Origin: Microbacterium ureisolvens
GTDB lineage: Bacteria; Actinomycetota; Actinomycetes; Actinomycetales; Microbacteriaceae
Direction: 5' to 3'
DNA: 64,000 bases
Assembly: GCF_019511645.1 (NCBI RefSeq)
Contig: NZ_JAEUAX010000001.1
Coordinates: forward strand, 496,001-560,000
Shown: piece by piece, positions 46,595-59,002 of the stretch
Numbering within the stretch: position 1 is the stretch's first letter
How the letters are laid out: each line of letters opens with the position of its first letter
Translations under genes and position numbers: made by a program
The notes under the pieces: generated by a model
Databases searched by the model: none
What the model saw: the letters and a program-made list of their open reading frames with translations, nothing else
Told to the model about the DNA's origin: nothing

Positions 46595-48172
46595 ATGCGC
46601 ATCACGGGCCTCGGCCACGCCGGAATGTTCATCGAGACGGCCGGAGGGAGCATCCTCTGCGACCCGGTGATCGGGCCGACCTTCTTCGGGTCGTGGTTCC
46701 CGTTCCCCGACAACCGGGCGCTCGACTGGGAGAGGTACGGCAAGGCCGACTTCCTGTACATCTCGCACCGCCACCGCGACCACTTCGACCCGGCGCTCAT
46801 GCACAAGTACGTGCCGAAGGACATCAAGGTCCTGCTGCCGGACTATCCGACGGACGACCTCGAGCAGGATCTGCGGGGGCTGGGGTACGACAACATCGTC
46901 TACACCCAGGCCGGCGTGCCGCTGGAGTTCGGCGACCTCAAGATCATGGTGACACCGCTGCGCGCTCCGAGCGACGGCCCGATCGGGGATTCGTCGCTGA
47001 GCGTCGACGACGGCACCGCGAGCATCCTGAACCAGAACGACTCCCACCCGCTCGACCTCGAGAAGCTGATGTCCTTCTCGAAGCCGGAGGCGTATTTCAC
47101 GCAGGTGTCGGGCGCGATCTGGTGGCCTATGGTCTACGACCTTCCCCAGGACGCCAAGCAGAATTTCGCCAAGCTCAAGCGCGACGCGCAGAACAAGCGC
47201 GCCATGTACTACATCGAGAAGGTCGATGCCGAGCACGTCTTCCCGATGGCCGGACCCCCGATGTTCCTGCGGGAAGAGCTCTTCAAGTACAACGGCTACG
47301 GCATCGACGACGACGCGATCTTCACCGACCAGCGCCAGTTCCTCGCACACATGGCCCAGCTGCGCCCCGAGCAGAAGGGGTACGAGTTCGTCCCCGGCAC
47401 GGTGGTGGAGCTGAACGGCGGCGAGATCTCGGTGACCCAGACGCTCTACACCCAGGCCGAGATCGACCGCGTCTTCGACGACAAGTGGGCCTACCTCGCC
47501 GAGCAGCGCGATTCCCGTCAGGACGAGGTGCGCGCCGAAGAGGCGTCGCGCGCCGCCGTGCTGCCGCCCGCCGAGATGCTCACCGCGATCAAGGAATGGT
47601 GGGAGCCGCTGCTGCGCCGCGCGCGGACCATCCGCAACGGCGTCGGCGGCGTGGTGCGCTTCCGCATCGGCGAGCTCGACATGGTCGTCGATTTCCCGAA
47701 GGCGAAGGTGCGCGAATTCGCCGAGGGCGACGAGTGCATCTACTGGTACACGATCCCGGCGGACCTCGTCTCGACCAACATCGCCGACCATGAGATCGAC
47801 TGGTCGAACTCGATCTTCCTGTCGATGCAGTTCGAGGTCGGGCGCAGCGGGAAGTTCAACGAGTTCCTCACCACGTTCCTCAAGTGCCTGTCGCGCGACC
47901 GCATCGAGTATGTCGAGAACTGGTACGCGGAGCAGACCGACCAGACCGAGGACGCACAGCTGGGGGACTGGATCGTGCAGCGCCGCTGCCCCCATCTGCG
48001 CGCCGACCTCACCAAGACCGGGAAGATCGAGGACGGCGTCCTCACGTGCTCGCTGCACGACTGGAAGTGGGATCTCGCCACCGGCAAGTGCCTGACGAGC
48101 CAGGGGCACCCGATCCGGGCGTCGCAGGTCGAGGACGACCTGTATCGCGCGGCGACGACCCCCGCCGCCTGA
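46595..48172 (+). CDS. Metallo-beta-lactamase fold and Rieske fusion protein
   Basis: A 525-residue protein with an N-terminal UlaG-like metallo-hydrolase domain (metal motif SHRHRDHFD, His58, His60, Asp62, His63) and a C-terminal Rieske [2Fe-2S] domain (C465-x-H467 and C485-x2-H488). The middle (about 300-440) is of unknown fold. CMP-sialic acid hydroxylase combines the same two folds in the opposite order, so an oxygenase role is possible, but the substrate cannot be read from sequence. A strong AGGAGGG site precedes ATG 46595; TAGACT at 46563-46568 may be its -10. Confidence 0.88.
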   Translation: MRITGLGHAGMFIETAGGSILCDPVIGPTFFGSWFPFPDNRALDWERYGKADFLYISHRHRDHFDPALMHKYVPKDIKVLLPDYPTDDLEQDLRGLGYDNIVYTQAGVPLEFGDLKIMVTPLRAPSDGPIGDSSLSVDDGTASILNQNDSHPLDLEKLMSFSKPEAYFTQVSGAIWWPMVYDLPQDAKQNFAKLKRDAQNKRAMYYIEKVDAEHVFPMAGPPMFLREELFKYNGYGIDDDAIFTDQRQFLAHMAQLRPEQKGYEFVPGTVVELNGGEISVTQTLYTQAEIDRVFDDKWAYLAEQRDSRQDEVRAEEASRAAVLPPAEMLTAIKEWWEPLLRRARTIRNGVGGVVRFRIGELDMVVDFPKAKVREFAEGDECIYWYTIPADLVSTNIADHEIDWSNSIFLSMQFEVGRSGKFNEFLTTFLKCLSRDRIEYVENWYAEQTDQTEDAQLGDWIVQRRCPHLRADLTKTGKIEDGVLTCSLHDWKWDLATGKCLTSQGHPIRASQVEDDLYRAATTPAA

Positions 48173-48180
48173 CGGCGCGG

Positions 48181-48223
48181 GAACGCCGGCTCGTTGTAGA
48201 TGATCCACAACCGGCCGGCGTTC
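48181..48223 (+). terminator. Hairpin after MBL-Rieske gene
   Basis: GAACGCCGG / CCGGCGTTC arms (9 bp) enclose a second stem GTTGT / ACAAC. It starts eight bases after the stop codon. There is no T run. Confidence 0.55.
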
Positions 48224-48241
48224 TGCTCCCGGGTGATGTGT

Positions 48242-48267
48242 GGAATCGACGCTGAATCGGGGCGGTT
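48242..48267 (+). promoter_or_regulatory. ECF-sigma-like promoter before DoxX gene
   Basis: GGAAT (48242-48246) and GGTT (48264-48267) are separated by 17 bases. This resembles SigH/SigE-type promoters of actinobacteria (GGAA..., GTT). It would give an 80-base leader containing a palindrome at 48307-48320. Confidence 0.4.
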
Positions 48268-48346
48268 CGTATCACCCTGTGGTCTCGCGGGGTCCTGATC
48301 ACCGTGCCCGCGATCGCGGGCGATCAGAACCCGAAGGAATCACGCC

Positions 48347-48880
48347 ATGACCACCGTTCCCATCCACGGCGCCGGCGGCGTCGTCCCCGCGTCCACCGGT
48401 CGTCCGACCCCTTTCACCACGCTTCTCACGTGGGAGGCGCGCGCCGAGGCGGCGCTGAAGGCCTCGCTGCAGCGTTGGAGCATCCCCGCTCTGCGCATCG
48501 CCCTGGGCGCCGTCTTCGTCGTCTTCGGCGCCCTGAAGTTCTTCCCCGGGGTGAGCCCCGTGGAGGAGCTCGTCAGCCGCACATGGGAGAAGCTCACGTT
48601 CGGACTCGTCAGCGGGCAGGCCGCGCTCGTGGCCACCGCCGTGATCGAGGTAGCCGCGGGTGCGCTCCTGATCGCCGGCGGCGCGTTCGCCCGCGTCGGC
48701 CTCGTGGTGCTCGCTCTCGCGTTCGTCGGCATCCTGTCGCCGATCGTGCTGCTGCCCGCCGAGGTCTTCGGTCCAGTCGGTCCGACGCTCACCGGCCAGT
48801 ACATCTTCAAGAACGCCGTGCTGATCGCCGCCGCGCTCGTCGTGGCATCCCGCGTGCTGCGCGGACCCGCGCGCCGCTGA
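48347..48880 (+). CDS. DoxX-family membrane protein
   Basis: A 177-residue integral membrane protein with four hydrophobic helices (RIALGAVFVVFGALKFF; ALVATAVIEVAAGALLIAGG; VGLVVLALAFVGILSPIVLL; AVLIAAALVVASRVL). The first helix ends in the FGALKFFPG motif typical of DoxX/DUF417-like proteins. In mycobacteria a DoxX protein joins a thiol-stress complex; whether this one does is unknown. ATG at 48347. It is followed after about 73 bases by pyrR with its own promoter. Confidence 0.82.
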   Translation: MTTVPIHGAGGVVPASTGRPTPFTTLLTWEARAEAALKASLQRWSIPALRIALGAVFVVFGALKFFPGVSPVEELVSRTWEKLTFGLVSGQAALVATAVIEVAAGALLIAGGAFARVGLVVLALAFVGILSPIVLLPAEVFGPVGPTLTGQYIFKNAVLIAAALVVASRVLRGPARR

Positions 48881-48925
48881 GCCGTGTCGTAGACTGGACG
48901 CCGATCACAGCAACCTTTAACACCG

Positions 48926-48935
48926 TCCCGTGAGG
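48926..48935 (+). promoter_or_regulatory. PyrR-binding RNA element in pyr leader
   Basis: TCCCGTGAGG fits the core of the PyrR-binding loop (UCCnGnGAGG). Flanking C-C-G / C-G-G bases can pair around it with a bulged U. It ends a few bases before the AAGGGAG ribosome site (48941-48947) of pyrR. TAGACT at 48890-48895 is the likely -10. Repression of translation, as shown for Mycobacterium smegmatis pyrR, is the likely mechanism. Confidence 0.72.
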
Positions 48936-48953
48936 CGGAGAAGGGAGCGGCGG

Positions 48954-49487
48954 ATGAGCACGCGAACCGTGCTGCATGAGGCCGACATCGCCCGGGCCCT
49001 GACCCGGATCTCCCACGAGATCCTCGAGTCCAACAAAGGTCCCGAAGGACTGGTCCTCCTCGGCATCCCCACGCGCGGCGTGACCCTCGCCCACCGCATC
49101 GGCGCGCTCGTCGCCGAGTTCAGCGGCGCCGCCGTCCCGGTCGGCTCTCTCGACGTCACGATGTACCGCGACGACCTGCACCGCAATCCGACCCGCGCGC
49201 CGCAGCCGACGCAGATCCCGGCCGGCGGGATCGACGGCAAGGTCGTCGTGCTCGTGGATGACGTGCTGTTCTCGGGCCGCAGCATCCGTGCCGCACTCGA
49301 CGCCCTGCAGGACATCGGCCGTCCGGCCGCCGTGCGGCTGGCGACGCTGGTCGACCGCGGGCACCGCGAACTGCCCATCCGGCCCGACTTCGTCGGCAAG
49401 AACCTGCCGAGCGCCCGGGACGAGCGCGTGAACGTGCACCTCGCCGAGACCGACGGCTCCGAATCGGTCACGATCGAGGGACGGTGA
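48954..49487 (+). CDS. pyrR: PyrR, pyr operon regulator / uracil phosphoribosyltransferase
   Basis: A 177-residue phosphoribosyltransferase-fold protein. The PRPP-binding loop is [33 protein letters not shown] and DVTMYRDDL are family features. It binds pyr mRNA when UMP is high. ATG at 48954 is preferred over an in-frame GTG at 48930, which would lie inside the RNA element. It heads the pyrimidine operon; pyrB follows after ten bases. Confidence 0.97.
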   Translation: MSTRTVLHEADIARALTRISHEILESNKGPEGLVLLGIPTRGVTLAHRIGALVAEFSGAAVPVGSLDVTMYRDDLHRNPTRAPQPTQIPAGGIDGKVVVLVDDVLFSGRSIRAALDALQDIGRPAAVRLATLVDRGHRELPIRPDFVGKNLPSARDERVNVHLAETDGSESVTIEGR

Positions 49488-49497
49488 CGTCCGGGAG

Positions 49498-50505
49498 ATG
49501 AGACACCTGCTCGACACCCAGACTCTCTCGCGCGAGGAGGCGCTGCGCATCCTCGACGTCGCGGAGGACATGGCCGATACGCAGCGGCGCGAGGTCAAGA
49601 AGCTCCCGACGCTGCGCGGCAAGACCGTCGTGAACCTCTTCTTCGAGGACTCCACGCGCACCCGCATCTCGTTCGAGGCTGCCGCGAAGCGGCTCTCGGC
49701 CGATGTCATCAACTTCTCGGCGAAGGGCTCCAGCGTCTCGAAGGGCGAGTCGCTGCAGGACACCGCGCAGACGCTGCAGGCGATGGGGGCGGATGCCGTC
49801 GTCATCCGCCACGGCGCGTCGGGGGCGCCGCGCACCCTCGCCACCAGCGGCTGGATCAGCGCCGGCGTCGTCAACGCGGGCGACGGGACGCATGAGCACC
49901 CGACGCAGGCACTGCTCGACGCGTTCACGATCCGCAAGCGCCGCTTCGGCGACCACAGCCGCGGGCGCGACCTCGCCGACGTCAAGGTCACCATCGTCGG
50001 CGATGTGCTGCACTCGCGGGTCGCGCGTTCGAACGTGTGGCTGCTGACCAGGCTCGGCGCGAAGGTCACCCTCGTGTCGCCGCCCACGCTGGTGCCGCAG
50101 GACATGTCGAACTGGCCGGTCGACGTCGTGTACGACCTCGATGAGGCGATCGCGGCGGGCCCCGACGCGCTGATGATGCTGCGCATTCAGCTGGAGCGCA
50201 TGAACGCGGCGTATTTCCCTACTGAACGGGAGTATTCGCGCCGCTGGGGCCTGGACGCGCGCCGACTCCAGGCACTCGGAGCGGATAGCATTGTCATGCA
50301 CCCCGGACCCATGAACCGGGGCCTGGAGATCTCCGCAGAAGCCGCTGACTCGCCGCGCTCGACCGTGCTCGAGCAGGTCGCCAACGGCGTCTCGGTGCGC
50401 ATGGCGGCGCTTTACCTGCTGCTGGCGGGCGCGGAGCGCACCCCGGCCGAGAACCCGTCGGCGGCCGGCGCCCCGGACGGCGAAGAGAAGGAGAACACCC
50501 GATGA
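49498..50505 (+). CDS. pyrB: Aspartate carbamoyltransferase, catalytic subunit
   Basis: A 335-residue enzyme joining carbamoyl phosphate and aspartate. [19 protein letters not shown] binds carbamoyl phosphate, [16 protein letters not shown] and [15 protein letters not shown] are active-site parts, and MLRIQLERM and [11 protein letters not shown] the C-domain. There is no pyrI regulatory subunit next to it. The pyrC ATG overlaps the stop (ATGA). Confidence 0.98.
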   Translation: MRHLLDTQTLSREEALRILDVAEDMADTQRREVKKLPTLRGKTVVNLFFEDSTRTRISFEAAAKRLSADVINFSAKGSSVSKGESLQDTAQTLQAMGADAVVIRHGASGAPRTLATSGWISAGVVNAGDGTHEHPTQALLDAFTIRKRRFGDHSRGRDLADVKVTIVGDVLHSRVARSNVWLLTRLGAKVTLVSPPTLVPQDMSNWPVDVVYDLDEAIAAGPDALMMLRIQLERMNAAYFPTEREYSRRWGLDARRLQALGADSIVMHPGPMNRGLEISAEAADSPRSTVLEQVANGVSVRMAALYLLLAGAERTPAENPSAAGAPDGEEKENTR

Positions 50506-51812
50506 GCGAGACCCTTCTCTTCCGCGGAGCGCTGGTCGAAGGATCGACGGCCGCAGACGTCCTGGTCGAGAACGGCGTCATCGCCGCCATCGGCGCGGGG
50601 GTCGACCGCGCCGGCGCGACCGAGATCGACGTCGACGGACTGGTGCTCCTGCCCGGCCTCGTCGACCTCCACACGCACCTGCGCGAGCCCGGCTACGAGG
50701 CATCCGAGACGATCCTCACCGGATCGCGCGCCGCCGCCGCCGGCGGGTACACCGCCGTGTTCGCGATGCCCAACACGTCTCCGGTCGCCGACACCGCGGG
50801 CGTCGTCGAGCAGGAGCTGGCGCTCGGCGAGGCCGCCGGCTACGTCACCGTTCAGCCGATCGGGGCCGTGACCGTCGGGCAGAAGGGCGAGCGCCTCGCC
50901 GAGCTCGGCGCCATGGCCGACTCCCGAGCCCGGGTCCGCGTCTTCAGCGACGACGGCTTCTGCGTGTGGGACCCGCTGATCATGCGGCGCGCGCTCGAGT
51001 ACGTGAAGGCGTTCGACGGCGTCATCGCCCAGCACGCACAGGACCCTCGACTGACCGAGGGTGCGCAGATGAACGAAGGCGCCGTGTCGGCCGAGCTCGG
51101 GCTCGCCGGCTGGCCGGCCGTCGCCGAGGAGTCCATCATCGCGCGCGACGTGCTCCTCGCCGAGCATGTCGGCTCGCGCCTGCACGTGTGCCACCTCTCG
51201 ACCGCCGGGTCGGTCGAGATCATCCGCTGGGCCAAGCGCCGCGGCGTGAATGTCACGGCCGAGGTCACGCCCCACCACCTGCTCCTCACCGACGAGCTGG
51301 TGCGCGACTACGACGCCCGGTTCAAGGTGAATCCGCCGCTGCGCCGCGAGGAGGACGTCCTCGCCGTGCGGGAGGGGCTGGCGGACGGCACGATCGACAT
51401 CGTCGCCACCGACCACGCGCCACACCCGGCCGAGGCCAAGGCGTGCGAGTGGCACGCGGCCGCGAACGGCATGGTCGGGCTCGAGAGCGCCCTGCGCGTC
51501 GTCCAGCAGTCGATGGTCGACACCGGACTCATCACGTGGGGCGACGTCGCACGCGTCATGTCCCGCGAGCCCGCCCGCATCGGCCGCCTCGCCGGCCACG
51601 GAACCCCCCTCACCGAGGGCCAGCCCGCGTCGCTCGCCTTCTACGACCCGGCCCCGCGCCGCACCTTCACCACCGACGACCTGCGCGGTCGCAGCGTGAA
51701 CTCGCCCTACCTCGGTCGCGAGCTGCCCGGCGAGGTGCGCTGGACGCTGCACCAGGGGACCGTCACCGTCGCCGACGGCGCACTGCTCGACACACCCGGG
51801 GTGCGCGCATGA
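50502..51812 (+). CDS. pyrC: Dihydroorotase
   Basis: A 436-residue amidohydrolase of the third pyrimidine step. The zinc motif is [13 protein letters not shown]; further metal His and Asp residues lie in [17 protein letters not shown] and [11 protein letters not shown]. It is of the longer, AllB-like class found in Gram-positives. The next gene starts in an ATGA overlap. Confidence 0.97.
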   Translation: MSETLLFRGALVEGSTAADVLVENGVIAAIGAGVDRAGATEIDVDGLVLLPGLVDLHTHLREPGYEASETILTGSRAAAAGGYTAVFAMPNTSPVADTAGVVEQELALGEAAGYVTVQPIGAVTVGQKGERLAELGAMADSRARVRVFSDDGFCVWDPLIMRRALEYVKAFDGVIAQHAQDPRLTEGAQMNEGAVSAELGLAGWPAVAEESIIARDVLLAEHVGSRLHVCHLSTAGSVEIIRWAKRRGVNVTAEVTPHHLLLTDELVRDYDARFKVNPPLRREEDVLAVREGLADGTIDIVATDHAPHPAEAKACEWHAAANGMVGLESALRVVQQSMVDTGLITWGDVARVMSREPARIGRLAGHGTPLTEGQPASLAFYDPAPRRTFTTDDLRGRSVNSPYLGRELPGEVRWTLHQGTVTVADGALLDTPGVRA

Positions 51813-52318
51813 CCCGCGAGGGCGCCCTCGGTGTCATCGTGGCCGTCACGGTCGTGCTCCTCGGCGTGCTCGTGTGGGCGTGGTGGCGACGAACCCGGCG
51901 CGACGCCGACCTGGTGGCCCCGGTCGGCGAGATCCCCGCCGGCGCCGCCACCCTCTCGGCGTGGCCGGCGCTGTACGTCGCGACCACGCGTCACGGCGAG
52001 CCGCTCGAGCGTCTCGCGATCGGCGGCCTCGCCTTCCGCTCGCGCTCCGACGTGACCGTGACCGACGCCGGGGTCGCGCTCGATCTCACCGGCAGGCCGC
52101 GCGTGTTCGTCGCCGCCGACCGCATCGAGGACGTCGCCCAGGCGACGGTCGCGATCGACCGCGTGGTCGAACCCGACGGCCTCGTGCGCCTCGCGTGGCG
52201 CCTCGACGACGGCACCGTCGTCGACTCCTATCTCCGACCCCAGGATGCCTCCGCCCGCGCCCTCGCGGACGCCGTGGCCGGCATCCTTCCCCCGACCCAG
52301 ACGGGAACCGACGCATGA
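51809..52318 (+). CDS. Conserved membrane-anchored protein of the pyr operon
   Basis: A 169-residue protein with one N-terminal membrane helix ([20 protein letters not shown], about residues 6-25) followed by RRTRRD, so the rest is likely cytoplasmic. The C-terminal part ([16 protein letters not shown] ... [17 protein letters not shown] ... [13 protein letters not shown]) looks like a small beta-rich, PH-like domain. A membrane protein in the same place between pyrC and carA occurs in mycobacteria (Rv1382). Both neighbours overlap it by four bases. No pyrimidine enzyme activity is expected; a membrane tether for the complex is a guess. Confidence 0.85.
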   Translation: MTREGALGVIVAVTVVLLGVLVWAWWRRTRRDADLVAPVGEIPAGAATLSAWPALYVATTRHGEPLERLAIGGLAFRSRSDVTVTDAGVALDLTGRPRVFVAADRIEDVAQATVAIDRVVEPDGLVRLAWRLDDGTVVDSYLRPQDASARALADAVAGILPPTQTGTDA

Positions 52319-53471
52319 CATCCCTGTTCCAGACCGACCCGGCCGTCCTCGTGCTCGAGGACGGGACCCGCCATGTCGGGCGCGCCTACGGCGCCCTCGG
52401 CACCACCATCGGCGAAGTGGTCTTCGCCACCGGCATGACCGGCTACCAGGAGACCCTGACCGACCCGTCGTACGCCGGCCAGATCGTGCTCCAGACGGCG
52501 CCCCACATCGGCAACACCGGCATGAACGACGAGGATCCTGAGTCCCGCCGCATCTGGGTGTCGGGCTACATCGTGCGCGACCCGTCCCGCGTCGTGTCGA
52601 ACTGGCGTGCCGACGAGTCCCTCGACGACGCCCTTGTCAACGACGGCGTCGTCGGCATCAGCGGCATCGACACCCGCGCGGTCACCCGCCACATCCGCTC
52701 GGCCGGCAGCATGCGCGGCGCCATCTTCTCCGGCGAGGCCGCCGCGATCGACCCTGACGAGCAGCTCCGTCTCGTGCGCGAGGCGCCCCAGATGGCCGGC
52801 CGGAACCTCTCCGCGCAGGTCTCGGTCGCCGCCGCCGAGGTCACGCCCGCGAAGGGCGAGCGCATCGGCAACCTCGCGGTGCTCGACCTCGGCGTGAAGC
52901 AGGCCACGGTGGACAACCTGGCGGCCCGGGGCTTCGAGGTGCACGTCCTCCCGCAGGACGTCACGATCGACGGCATCCGCGCCATCGACCCGGTGGCCGT
53001 GTTCTACTCCAACGGCCCCGGCGACCCCGCCGCATCGGGCGACCACGTGGAGCTCCTGCGCGGTGTGCTCGACGACGGCCTGCCGTTCTTCGGCATCTGC
53101 TTCGGCAACCAGCTGCTGGGCCGCGCCCTCGGCCTCGGCACGTACAAGCTCCCGTTCGGCCACCGCGGCATCAACCAGCCCGTGCTCGACAAGGCCACCG
53201 GCCGCGTCGAGATCACCGCGCACAACCACGGCTTTGCAGTCGACGCGCCGGTCGAGGGGGAGTTCGACAGCCCCAACGGCTACGGCAAGGTCGAGGTCAG
53301 CCACGTCGGCCTCAACGACCAGGTCGTCGAGGGCCTGCGCGCGCTCGACATCCCGGCGTTCTCGGTGCAGTACCACCCCGAAGCCGCCGCCGGACCCCAC
53401 GACGCCAACTACCTGTTCGACCGGTTCCGCGACCTGGTCGTCGCCCACAACTCCACGAAGGATGCGAAGTA

Positions 53472-53472
<1 letters not shown>
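52315..53472 (+). CDS. carA: Carbamoyl phosphate synthase, small subunit
   Basis: A 385-residue glutamine-hydrolysing subunit. The N-terminal domain has [18 protein letters not shown] and [19 protein letters not shown]. The class I amidotransferase part has the Cys in [15 protein letters not shown] and the His-Glu in [15 protein letters not shown] at 52315 overlaps the preceding gene; carB overlaps its stop by one base (TAATG). Confidence 0.98.
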
Positions 53473-56752
<3,280 letters not shown>

Positions 56753-56756
<4 letters not shown>

Positions 56757-57586
56757 GCTCATTCGGCGAGCGCATCCGCGCGGGGATGACGGCGCACGGC
56801 CAGCTGTGCGTCGGCATCGATCCGCACGCCCACCTGCTCGCGGAGTGGGGATTGGATGCCTCCGCCGCCGGAGTGCGCGAGTTCGGCCTGCGCGTGGTCG
56901 AGGCAGCCGCCGGCCGGGTCGCGGTCGTCAAGCCTCAGGTCTCATTCTTCGAGGTGCGCGGCTCGGCGGGCTTCGCCGCCCTCGAGGACGTGCTCGCGGC
57001 GGCGCGCGATGCCGGACTCCTGGTGATCGCGGACGCCAAGCGGGGCGACATCGGCACCACGATGGACGCGTACGCCAAGGCATGGCTCACACCCGGCTCG
57101 CCGCTCGAGGCCGACGCGCTCACGGTGAACCCATTCCTGGGCGTCGGCGCGCTCGACGGCACGTTCGACCTCGCGCTGCGCCACGGCAAGGGCGTGTTCG
57201 TGCTCGCCGCGACGAGCAACCCCGAGGCCCTCGGACTGCAGCGAGCACACGATGGGAATGGCGACACGGTCTCCGCCGGCATCGTGCGCGAGGTCTCCGA
57301 ACGCAACGCCCGCACCGCGGGGGACGGCGAGTGGGGGAGCCTCGGCTTCGTCGTCGGAGCAACGGTGGACTGGGCGGATGCCGGCCTCCGGCCGTTCGTT
57401 CCGGTCGCGCCGATCCTCGGCCCGGGCTTCGGTCACCAGGGCGCGGAACCGCGTCATCTGCGTGAGCGCTTCGGCGTCCTGCAGGAAGCGGTGGTAGCGT
57501 CTGAGAGCCGCAGCATCCTGGCTGCCGGACCCGACCGGCTCGCCGCGCGCATATCCGAGCGCGCCCTTCTCTACCGTGGTGATTGA
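56753..57586 (+). CDS. pyrF: Orotidine 5'-phosphate decarboxylase, type 2
   Basis: A 277-residue TIM-barrel enzyme forming UMP. The catalytic loop is [20 protein letters not shown], the form seen in actinobacterial type 2 enzymes; [13 protein letters not shown] is the start and [14 protein letters not shown] the phosphate loop. pyrD and pyrE are not in this operon. It is followed directly by the gmk fusion. Confidence 0.97.
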
Positions 57587-57587
57587 A

Positions 57588-58541
57588 ATGCCCGATTCGC
57601 GCACCCTTGATCAGGAAACCCCTGATAAGGCACCGACCCGCATCCCCGGCGCGCAGGGGAGGCCTCCCGAGGTCGACCGCGTCGCCGCCTCGCGCCGTGC
57701 CGTCGCCGCCCGCCGGGAACGCGCCGCCCTCAAGAAGGACGTGGCGATGCGGGTGATCACGCCGCAGGAGCTGCTGCGGCGTGCCCTCGCCGAGCCGACG
57801 TCCCCCGCCGGCGCGATGCGCGTGCCCGAGTTCCTCACGGCGATCCCGGCGATCGGCGAGGGCAAGCGCGACCGCATCCTGCACGACCTCGAGATCTCGC
57901 CGGTCAAGCGTCTGGGCGGCCTCGGCTCGCGCCAGCGCGAGGATCTGCGACATTTCCTCGACAGCCGCTGGCCCGAGCCCGAGCCCCGCGCCGGCCGCAG
58001 CCGCCTCATCGTGCTGGCCGGTCCCACCGCCGTGGGCAAAGGCACCGTGGCCGCGCACATCAAGCAGCACCACCCCGAGATCCTGCTGTCGGTATCGGCG
58101 ACGACCCGCGCCCCGCGCCCCGGCGAGGTCCATGGCGAGCACTACTTCTTCGTCGACGACGCCGAGTTCGACCGCATGATCGCCGACGGCGAGCTGCTCG
58201 AGCACGCGACCGTCCACAACGCGTACCGCTACGGCACGCCGCGCGGCCCCATCGAGAAGGCCCTCGCCGAAGGGCGTACAGTGCTCCTCGAGATCGATCT
58301 GCAGGGTGCGCGCCAGGTGCGCGAGGCCGACCCCTCCGCCACCCTCGTGTTCCTCCTGCCGCCGAGCTGGGACGAGCTCGTTCAGCGTCTCGTGGGCCGT
58401 GGCACCGAGGACGCCGCAGAGCGGGCCCGGCGCCTGCGCACCGCGAAGAGCGAACTGGCCTCGCAGGGCGAGTTCGACTACCGAGTCGTGAACGACGACG
58501 TCGCCCACGCAGCAGACGAAGTCGCCCGCCTCGCGCGGTGA
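57588..58541 (+). CDS. gmk: Guanylate kinase with N-terminal integration-host-factor domain
   Basis: A 317-residue protein. Residues about 139-317 are guanylate kinase: P-loop [48 protein letters not shown]. Residues about 41-124 match the actinobacterial integration host factor Mih[20 protein letters not shown], the helix-two-turn-helix [16 protein letters not shown] and [17 protein letters not shown]. In most actinobacteria mihF is a separate gene just before gmk; here the two share one frame with no stop. ATG at 57588 is two bases after pyrF; GTG at 57576 is an alternative. A separate start near 58000 for gmk alone is not obvious. Confidence 0.95.
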   Translation: MPDSRTLDQETPDKAPTRIPGAQGRPPEVDRVAASRRAVAARRERAALKKDVAMRVITPQELLRRALAEPTSPAGAMRVPEFLTAIPAIGEGKRDRILHDLEISPVKRLGGLGSRQREDLRHFLDSRWPEPEPRAGRSRLIVLAGPTAVGKGTVAAHIKQHHPEILLSVSATTRAPRPGEVHGEHYFFVDDAEFDRMIADGELLEHATVHNAYRYGTPRGPIEKALAEGRTVLLEIDLQGARQVREADPSATLVFLLPPSWDELVQRLVGRGTEDAAERARRLRTAKSELASQGEFDYRVVNDDVAHAADEVARLAR

Positions 58542-58556
58542 CGCCCGCCCGTCCCT

Positions 58557-58562
58557 TAGAAT
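58557..58562 (+). promoter_or_regulatory. -10 box (TAGAAT) for rpoZ
   Basis: TAGAAT lies 68 bases before the rpoZ ATG, just after the gmk stop. No good -35 was found. Confidence 0.45.
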
Positions 58563-58629
58563 GGTGGGATGCCTCGGCACCCCGAGGCCCCGCAGACTCT
58601 CTTTCCCATCCGATCCAGGAGGTTTCGCC

Positions 58630-58884
58630 ATGGCCGGAACGAACCAGGGCATCATCGAGCCCCCCATCGACAGCCTGCTCGAGAAGGTCGACTCGAAGTA
58701 CCAGCTCGTGATCTTCGCGTCCAAGCGCGCGCGCCAGATCAATGACTACTACTCCGACCTCCACGAGGGCAACCTGTTCGACAACGTGGGCCCGCTCGTC
58801 GACTCGACCGTCGAGGACAAGCCGCTCACCATCGCGATGCACGAGATCCACGAGGACAAGCTGCGCCTGCGCCGCGCGGAGTAA
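58630..58884 (+). CDS. rpoZ: RNA polymerase omega subunit
   Basis: An 84-residue subunit. [34 protein letters not shown] and the C-terminal [17 protein letters not shown] are conserved. ATG at 58630 has a strong AGGAGG site at 58617-58622; the longer frame from 58561 includes the leader. It usually is followed by coaBC in actinobacteria, which is missing here. Confidence 0.96.
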   Translation: MAGTNQGIIEPPIDSLLEKVDSKYQLVIFASKRARQINDYYSDLHEGNLFDNVGPLVDSTVEDKPLTIAMHEIHEDKLRLRRAE

Positions 58885-58900
58885 TCCGTCACACCCTCGA

Positions 58901-58936
58901 TGCCCCCGACGACGGCCGTGTCCGTCGTCGGGGGCA
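58901..58936. terminator. Strong hairpin between rpoZ and metK
   Basis: A perfect 15-bp stem (TGCCCCCGACGACGG and complement) with a six-base loop begins 16 bases after rpoZ. No T tract follows. It probably ends the pyr-gmk-rpoZ transcripts. Confidence 0.7.
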
Positions 58937-59002
58937 TACTGGTGTCCGCCCCCTCGGCGCCCGGGCACCACGACGACCGGAGCCACGACAACTGGAGTAC
59001 CG

